In this document: piece by piece, positions 59,067-64,000 of the stretch
Layout of the letters: every line of letters begins with the position of its first letter
Numbering within the stretch: the first letter of the stretch is position 1
NCBI GenBank assembly: GCA_037157565.1
Contig: JAZHRO010000062.1
Coordinates: forward strand, 7,316,001 to 7,380,000
Length of the DNA stretch: 64,000 nt
Reading direction: 5' to 3'
Source: Thalassia testudinum
Lineage: Eukaryota; Streptophyta; Magnoliopsida; Alismatales; Hydrocharitaceae
Position numbers and translations under genes: made by a program
The notes under the pieces: generated by a model
The model's input: the letters and a program-made list of their open reading frames with translations, nothing else
Told to the model about the DNA's origin: nothing
The model's database searches: none

Positions 59067-59940
59067 TTTGTTGGATTCGCAAGTCGCATTTTTGGATAGG
59101 AAAAGCATTGTAGTATAATTGTGAAATACGAGTCAACAAAACATTTTAATTAATGAAACTGTGAGTCTCGATCGATCTCAGGGAGGTGTTTAGAAAAGAA
59201 AAATTGATTTTGATCTTTTTACTACTTGCTTATAATTGTACGTAGATTTTAAGCCTGTGAATGTAAGTCTCGCTAGTTGCGTTGTTGACCCTACTATGTG
59301 TACGTGTGTCAAGTAAACAATGAATGTGAATGTATGTGTACTAGTGTGCACCATTCTAACTTTGCTATGGCTATTAACAGAAAAAACGTCAATCGCAAGG
59401 TCATTTATGTATTCAGGAACCGACATCTTGTTGCAATGTAATGAGTAATTAAATCAGGCAACTCATGATCTTAATAGAGATAGATAAAATGGTGATTTCA
59501 TTTCTTCACAAATATTGTCATTACAATCAATTGTTGAGGAAAGCATGTACAAGAATGATTAAAGCGAGAATTCTAGCTAGCAAAAAATGGATGCATGTGC
59601 GTATCTGCAGAAGATTATGCATGCATCATTCAGGTAGAGGATGACTACACTACTAAGCAGGAATTTAATGCGGTGAGTAAGCTATGAAGAATAACTTATC
59701 TATGAGAACTGAGGGCAGTAGAGGTGGTCTCCAATGGCCTGTGGAGCTAGAGGTGGTAGGAAGGAGAAAGAGGAGCGGCCAATGGTGGGTGGGCCAACCT
59801 CTTGAGAGGTGGTGGAGAGCTTGTCTAGCCTTGGACGTGGCGGTGGGAGTTGTGATGGTGATGGAGCTCGTGGATGGAGGTGCACATGGAATGGAGCTAA
59901 AGGTGAATGGCTAGATTGGGCCTTGTGGCCCTCTAAGGGA

Positions 59941-60101
59941 TCTTTAAATAGACCCTTGGCTTGGCTCTCTAGAGAACTCTGGAGTTCTCTAGAGGAACCT
60001 CCATCTTGGCTTCAAGATGGGAGGGGAAGTGGTCTTCTTAGATCCACATTTTGTGGATCTAAGAGTGGACTCCCTTGGTTGCCATTTTTGGTAACCAAAG
60101 G
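59941..60101 (-). promoter_or_regulatory. Four-hairpin array next to a TATA-like box, element 1 5' LTR
   Basis: Box: minus CTATTTAAAGA at 59941-59951. Hairpins: arms 59967-59979/59982-59994 (13 bp perfect), 59998-60008/60013-60024 (11 bp, one bulge), 60037-60048/60052-60063 (12 bp perfect), 60073-60084/60089-60101 (about 11 bp, one mismatch and one bulge). All lie upstream of the box in the element sense. Confidence 0.8.
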
Positions 60102-60289
60102 TGGTGCCATCTAGAGAAGACTCTATATGGTGCGTGAATGTGTAGGTGTGGGTGTGTGTGTGTGAATGTGTGGCTAAGTGTAGTCGTGGGTAGGTGGTCA
60201 TGTGGACCACTTGGTCCACTTCTAGGTAGGTCTAGGTTGGTCCTATGTAGGTGTCTAAAAATAGGTTTAAGTGTAACCTATTACTAGAT

Positions 60290-60680
60290 GGTTGATCAAT
60301 TAAACTTAGCTAAGTTTAATTGGGTTTAGTGAGAACCTAATTAGGTTCTTAGAAAGGTCTTGGGTTAGCCAATTGGACTAAGTAGATCCAATTGGACTTG
60401 CTTGAGTTGATTTGAATCAATCAGATTCAGGTCTAACCCTAATTAGGTTCTACGAAGCCTAATTAGACTTGAATAGGTAGGTATGGATCAATTGGATCTT
60501 GGGTAGACCCAATTGGATTTAGGTGCACCTACTCAAGTAGGAATGCATCCAATTGGAAGTAGGTTAGGTAATTGGGTTTGGGGCTGAGTCCAATTAGACT
60601 AGTCTGAGCCTAATTAGATTGGGGTTTGCCTAATCAGGTTCATCTGGACATAATTAGAATAAGGCTAACCCAATTACCTC
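60290..60680 (-). repeat. Array of CAATTGG / CTAATTAG palindromes
   Basis: About 18 copies of AATTGG, CCAATTGG or CTAATTAGG-type motifs at roughly 15-30 nt spacing in 390 bp. The 3' LTR has lost this part. Confidence 0.75.
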
Positions 60681-60769
60681 CAATTGAGCTAATTGGGATA
60701 TCAAGGGATCTAAATGGGATTCTAAGGTGGGAATTGGGTTGGGGATAAGAGGGTTGAGTACAGGGATAA

Positions 60770-61030
60770 TGGATAGTGGGAATTTGGATAGTGTTATCCA
60801 GGTTTTGGCTGAAGTGGGGGATGAGGTTTGGGGATAAGGGTATCCCGAAAGGGGGATAAGAGTTAGGATAATGTGGATAGGGGCATGGATAGCACTATCC
60901 ATGTTTTGGTTTTCAACTAAATTAACCTAATAGGGAGGTGGCATAGGGATAGGGACATGAATAGGTTTATCCTAGAGACTAAGGATAGGGATAGGGTTGT
61001 CCTAATGCTAGGGATAAGTGCAGGGATGTC
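60770..61030 (-). repeat. GGATAGGG-rich degenerate repeat in LTR of element 1
   Basis: Repeated GGGATA, GGATAGGG and GGATAATG words. The matching part of the 3' LTR is 35360-35580. Confidence 0.75.
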
Positions 61031-61358
61031 CTAATGTTCTTCATAATTTAATCTAAGCATTAAAATTCCACTTAGTAAGGAAGTATACCTCATCCTTATT
61101 TTATTTACAACTTTATTCCAAACTTTTGCTCCAGCTCCGTTGTAGCTCTAGCTTCTTCCCTGCTTTAGATCCATCTGAGCTTCTTATTGCCTACAATCCA
61201 AATAATGCACTAATCAATACATTATAACATTATTTTATGCATATCTAAATAAAATAGGAAAGATGCAATGTATGTTGTTTATGTATGTATTACACTACAA
61301 TTATGCTAAGTTCTAACTTAATTCAGGTCATTTAAGTCCTATGATTGTTGTGCAATCA

Positions 61359-61806
61359 CTAACTCATTTTTGGCTAGCTTATACAAGTGTTTGTGATTTA
61401 TGTGACCTAGCCTACAGTGCCATATATCTACTTCAACATGAGTGGCAAGCAGACATTTCAGAAATTTCTCTTGTGAAAATCAAGAGCATAGATATTCTCA
61501 TATCTAAAAACTTCAATTAAAATTATATTTGTTCCTTCTTTTGGTATTTTAAAGCCATTTTTTGTAAACAATACATCATAACCATTATCACATATTTAAC
61601 TAACACTAAGCTGGTTATGTTTTAAATTCGCTACTAAAAGTACATTTCGTACTTGCTTAGGTGAATTACCTATTGTACCTTCACTAATAATGCGACAACG
61701 TTTGTTGTTGCCTAACTTGACGTGTCCTCCATCTTGAATTCTCGTCCATTTGATAAAGAGGTTGGAATGTCCTGTCATATGCTTCGAAGAACCACTGTCT
61801 AGGATC
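61359..61806 (-). pseudogene. Ty1/copia protease and pre-integrase region (right half of split element)
   Basis: ILDSGSSKHMTG (aspartic protease active site DSG) near 61780-61810, then GHVKLGNNKRCRI and NVLLVANLKHNQLSVSQLCDNGY, and the pre-integrase part towards 61364. With the CTAAC duplication it meets the integrase segment at 27356 in the expected order, so both are one gene cut by element 1. Gag and the 5' LTR are missing: a Y LTR starts at 61807. Confidence 0.9.
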
Positions 61807-62350
61807 TGTTGCATGTGAAAAAAGGATATTTAATAAGCGTTCGTTGTAGTACACTTCTAAATTGCATACCAAAACATTTAAATTTATAAAGTTAGATTCT
61901 AATTGGAATCCGAGATCATTCACAGGAAGTAAATGTGGAATTCACGTATTAATCTTCATTCAGAATAAATAAGCACAATAATGGATATTCAATGAATACA
62001 ACTTGTTAGATTGGTATTCAGCATAAGTCAATGTATCTTAGAAGATCATGGGATAACAAGAAATAGAAAGATAAAATAATGGTAATTTGAATCACCAATT
62101 ATTCATTTTAATTAAGCATATACCCAAATATTCACATCATTCAATGGTACACTCAATCAATATTAACTTAGGTACTTAAATAATCTAATACTAACTAGAA
62201 TCAACCTCAATCAGACGTCTTAACCTTCACATATTAGAGTTTCACACAAGGCACACAAGGTTGCCAACCTTCTCAAGGCCTTTCAAGCACAAGGCCTCCT
62301 CAAGCATAGCTTTCTCAAGAACAAGGCCTTCAAGGATAGCACACGGTTAA
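61807..62350 (-). repeat. 3' end of a minus-strand LTR of family Y
   Basis: Matches, in reverse, the end of LTR Y copy 3 (about 14350-14982): TGTTGCATG edge, CACTTCTAAATTG block, the AT-rich tail and CAAGGCCTTTCAAGCACAAGG. It interrupts the copia protease. The LINE replaces the rest at about 62350. Confidence 0.85.
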
Positions 62351-64000
62351 TTCTCTTCAGAGGTGGATGAGAAAGAGAATGGAGGATGGTTGGCAGAGGG
62401 GGAGGCAACACAATGGAAACAGTGGCAAAGAGTGGTTCAAGCAGAGGATTTGGTAAGGGAAATGGATTGGCATAAAAAATCGAGGCAACTTTGGTTGAAA
62501 GAGGGTGATGCAAATACGAAATTTTTCCATATGGCAACGAGCTCTAGAAGGAGAGTGAATTTCATCTCCTCACTAAAGAAAGGGGATTTGGTGTTGACTT
62601 TGCCAGATGAGATTAGAAAGGAGACGACTAGACACTTCAAAGAAGTCTCAAGGCCGAATGGGAAAGGAGAGTGGAGGATGATAGCATCTAATCTTTCTCG
62701 GGTGGACTCTGCTGCAGCTACAAAATTGATTGGATCTATTTTGGAGCAGGAAGTTTTAGATGCTATGGCAGGGATAAATGTGGAGGGCTAGTCGGGGCCA
62801 GATGGATTCCATGTGCTATTTTATAAGGATTTTTGGAGTGTGGTCAAAGGAGATGTCTTGGAGGTGATAGCAGAATTCCAAAGGGGAAATTCTAGAGTGG
62901 AGAGAATAAATAAGTCATACCTATTTTTTCTACCAAAGTGTATTGGGGCAGAGACTTTGACAGGGTTCAAGCCCATTGCGCTTTCGAATTTGATATATTT
63001 AATCATTAGCAAAGTATTGGCTAATTGTATGAAGTGTGTTCTATCTGATTTAATCAGCCCAGTGCAGTTGTCTTTTCTCCCCAATAGATCATTGCAAGAG
63101 TCTTTCATTGTGGCACAAGAGGTGGTTGTGAGGTGGAGCAGGAGAAAGAGCAAAGCCTTCATGTGGAAGGTAGATTTTAGTAGAGCATATGACTCGGTTG
63201 AATGGTCATATCTATGGGTGATTATGAAGAGGAGAGGTTTTCTGTCTATATGGATACAATGGATGAAGAGGTACATTGTTACCTCCTCCTTTTCCCCTCT
63301 TGTGAATGGGAGGCCGTGTGGGGTGTGGATTCAACCTCAATGTGGGGTGAGACAAGGATGCCCTTTGGCTCCATTTATTTTTAACCTAGCAGTGCCTGCC
63401 AGAAGTAGGGCTAATTAAGGGGTATTTGCTATCGAATTCAAGAGTTTTGGCACCAATTTTACAATATGCAGATGACATCGTGTTCTTTGTAGAAGGACAG
63501 TAGGAAGTTCAAATCCTTTTCTCTATGATCACCATTTTTGGTGAGATAGCAGGCTTGAGGCTGAACGGGGCGAAGTCATCTCTGGTGTGTTTCGGTATGT
63601 TAGCTCAGGAAGGGGAGACAATGGCAACCACCGTGCACTCTTCAGCCACAACCCTCCTTGTGAGATATCTAGGATTTCCTTTAGCTGATAAGAAACTCAA
63701 GAAGAGTGATTGGGCATCCTTGTTTGAGAAAGTGAACACCAAGTTGGAATCCTGGAGTAGTAGATTTCTCTCTAAGGGTGGAACATTGATTCTGCTCAAT
63801 TCGGTCATAACCTCGATTTCGATTTTCTTCTTTTCAATTTTCAGATCACCGAAGGTAGTATGGAAAAGGCTGGATGTAATGAGGAAGATATTTTTTTGGA
63901 AAGGAGCAAAGGTAGAGGCTAGGTTCTTGCATCCGATGAAGTGGGGGCAACTTTGTAGACCTCGCTCAAAGGGAGGGATGGGCATTCATTCCCTGAAATA
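62351..64000 (+). pseudogene. L1-type LINE ORF2, 5'-truncated, running off the window
   Basis: Starts just upstream of RT, with no endonuclease domain: SRQLWLKEGDANTKFFH, then KSYLFFLPK, FKPIALSNLIY, LPNRSLQESFIVAQE, AFMWKVDFSRAYDSVEW, VNGRPCGV and GVRQGCPLAPFIF, and after a frame change near 63400 the catalytic LQYADDIVFF. It continues RYLGFPLADKKL, WSSRFLSKGGTLILLNSV, MKWGQLCRP. Breaks: TAG at 62789 and at about 63500, and a small deletion with frame change at 63390-63408. The zf-RVT end lies beyond 64000. It may have inserted into the Y LTR that stops at 62350. Confidence 0.92.

Larger units (their letters stand above)
27357..61358 (-). mobile_element. Athila element 1, 34.0 kb with nested insertions
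   Basis: Flanked by CTAAC at 27352-27356 and 61359-61363. LTR edges are TATTGGATTTG (27357, probably from TGTTGG) and GCAATCA (61358). Inside, on the minus strand: 5' LTR 59069-61358, primer site 59049-59066, gag, protease, RT, RNase H, integrase down to 51491, 3' untranslated region, polypurine tract 35917-35928 and a 3' LTR ending 27357. Removing element 2 (13.5 kb) and the solo LTRs (about 7.1 kb) leaves about 13.3 kb, a normal Athila size. It entered the pre-integrase/integrase part of the copia element. Confidence 0.92.
59069..61358 (-). repeat. 5' LTR of element 1
   Basis: 2.29 kb from TGTTGGATTCGC (59069) to GCAATCA (61358). Contains, in its sense order, a terminal stem-loop, a GGATAGGG-rich part, a CAATTGG-palindrome region, a four-hairpin array, a TATTTAAAG box and the leader. 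Confidence 0.92.

Noticed and set aside
60770..61030. Interstitial telomere repeat (TTTAGGG-like)
   Set aside because: The words are GGATAGGG and GGGATAAGG, not the plant telomere unit, and belong to the LTR.
63605..63985. 126-codon minus-strand frame
   Set aside because: Antisense shadow of the LINE reverse transcriptase.
1..64000. Host protein-coding gene anywhere in the window
   Set aside because: Every supported coding segment is explained by a retrotransposon; other long frames are in LTRs or untranslated regions.

Overview
This window looks like intergenic, repeat-dense nuclear DNA from a large-genome flowering plant. I found no host gene. Almost every base belongs to LTR retrotransposons or LINEs, most of them broken and nested in one another. 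The organism is inferred from the families present: Athila-lineage Ty3/gypsy elements with tRNA-Asp-type primer sites, a Ty1/copia element that looks like the Sirevirus lineage, and plant L1-type LINEs. The species cannot be read from the sequence.

Layout, left to right. 1-14982 is a plus-strand Athila complex. It holds the 3' part of a pol gene (1-2021), a 3' untranslated region, an LTR (family 'Y', 3597-~6548), an acidic unrecognised ORF (6614-7782), a second copy of the 3' untranslated region, and two abutting Y LTRs (9637-11410 and 11411-14982). A 605-bp LINE tail sits in the first of these two LTRs. The complex ends inside the gag gene of a minus-strand gypsy element 'C' (14983-18139, then part of its LTR to 19073). 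Next come a truncated plus-strand LTR of family 'X' (19074-20716) and a 91-bp scrap of a Y LTR.

20808-27356 and 61359-61806 are the two halves of one minus-strand Ty1/copia element: 3' LTR, polypurine tracts, an env-like ORF, RT/RNase H and integrase on the left; protease and pre-integrase region on the right. A 34.0-kb insertion splits it. This is Athila 'element 1' (27357-61358, minus strand), flanked by the 5-bp duplication CTAAC. Element 1 itself contains a complete younger Athila 'element 2' (36598-50137, minus strand, duplication GTGGG). Its 3' LTR was invaded by a solo LTR X, which was then invaded by a solo LTR Y and a solo LTR Z (duplication CCCAT). A Y LTR (61807-~62350) and a 5'-truncated LINE (62351-64000) close the window.

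None of the elements looks autonomous now. Stops of the TGG-to-TAG type and catalytic Asp-to-Asn or Gly-to-Arg changes are widespread, as expected for methylated, decaying DNA. Element 2 is the best preserved, with a 634-codon open RT-RNase H segment.

The most interesting signal is structural. Three unrelated LTR families begin with a short stem-loop at their extreme 5' end, and several LTR families carry further hairpins just upstream of their TATA boxes. In family Y the stems persist while their sequence changes, including paired (compensatory) changes. Other notable points are duplicated polypurine tracts at both ends of the post-pol region, a tRNA-like A-box/B-box segment inside LTR X, and a 117-bp snap-back duplication present in only one LTR of element 1. 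Insertion ages and boundaries were judged by eye.
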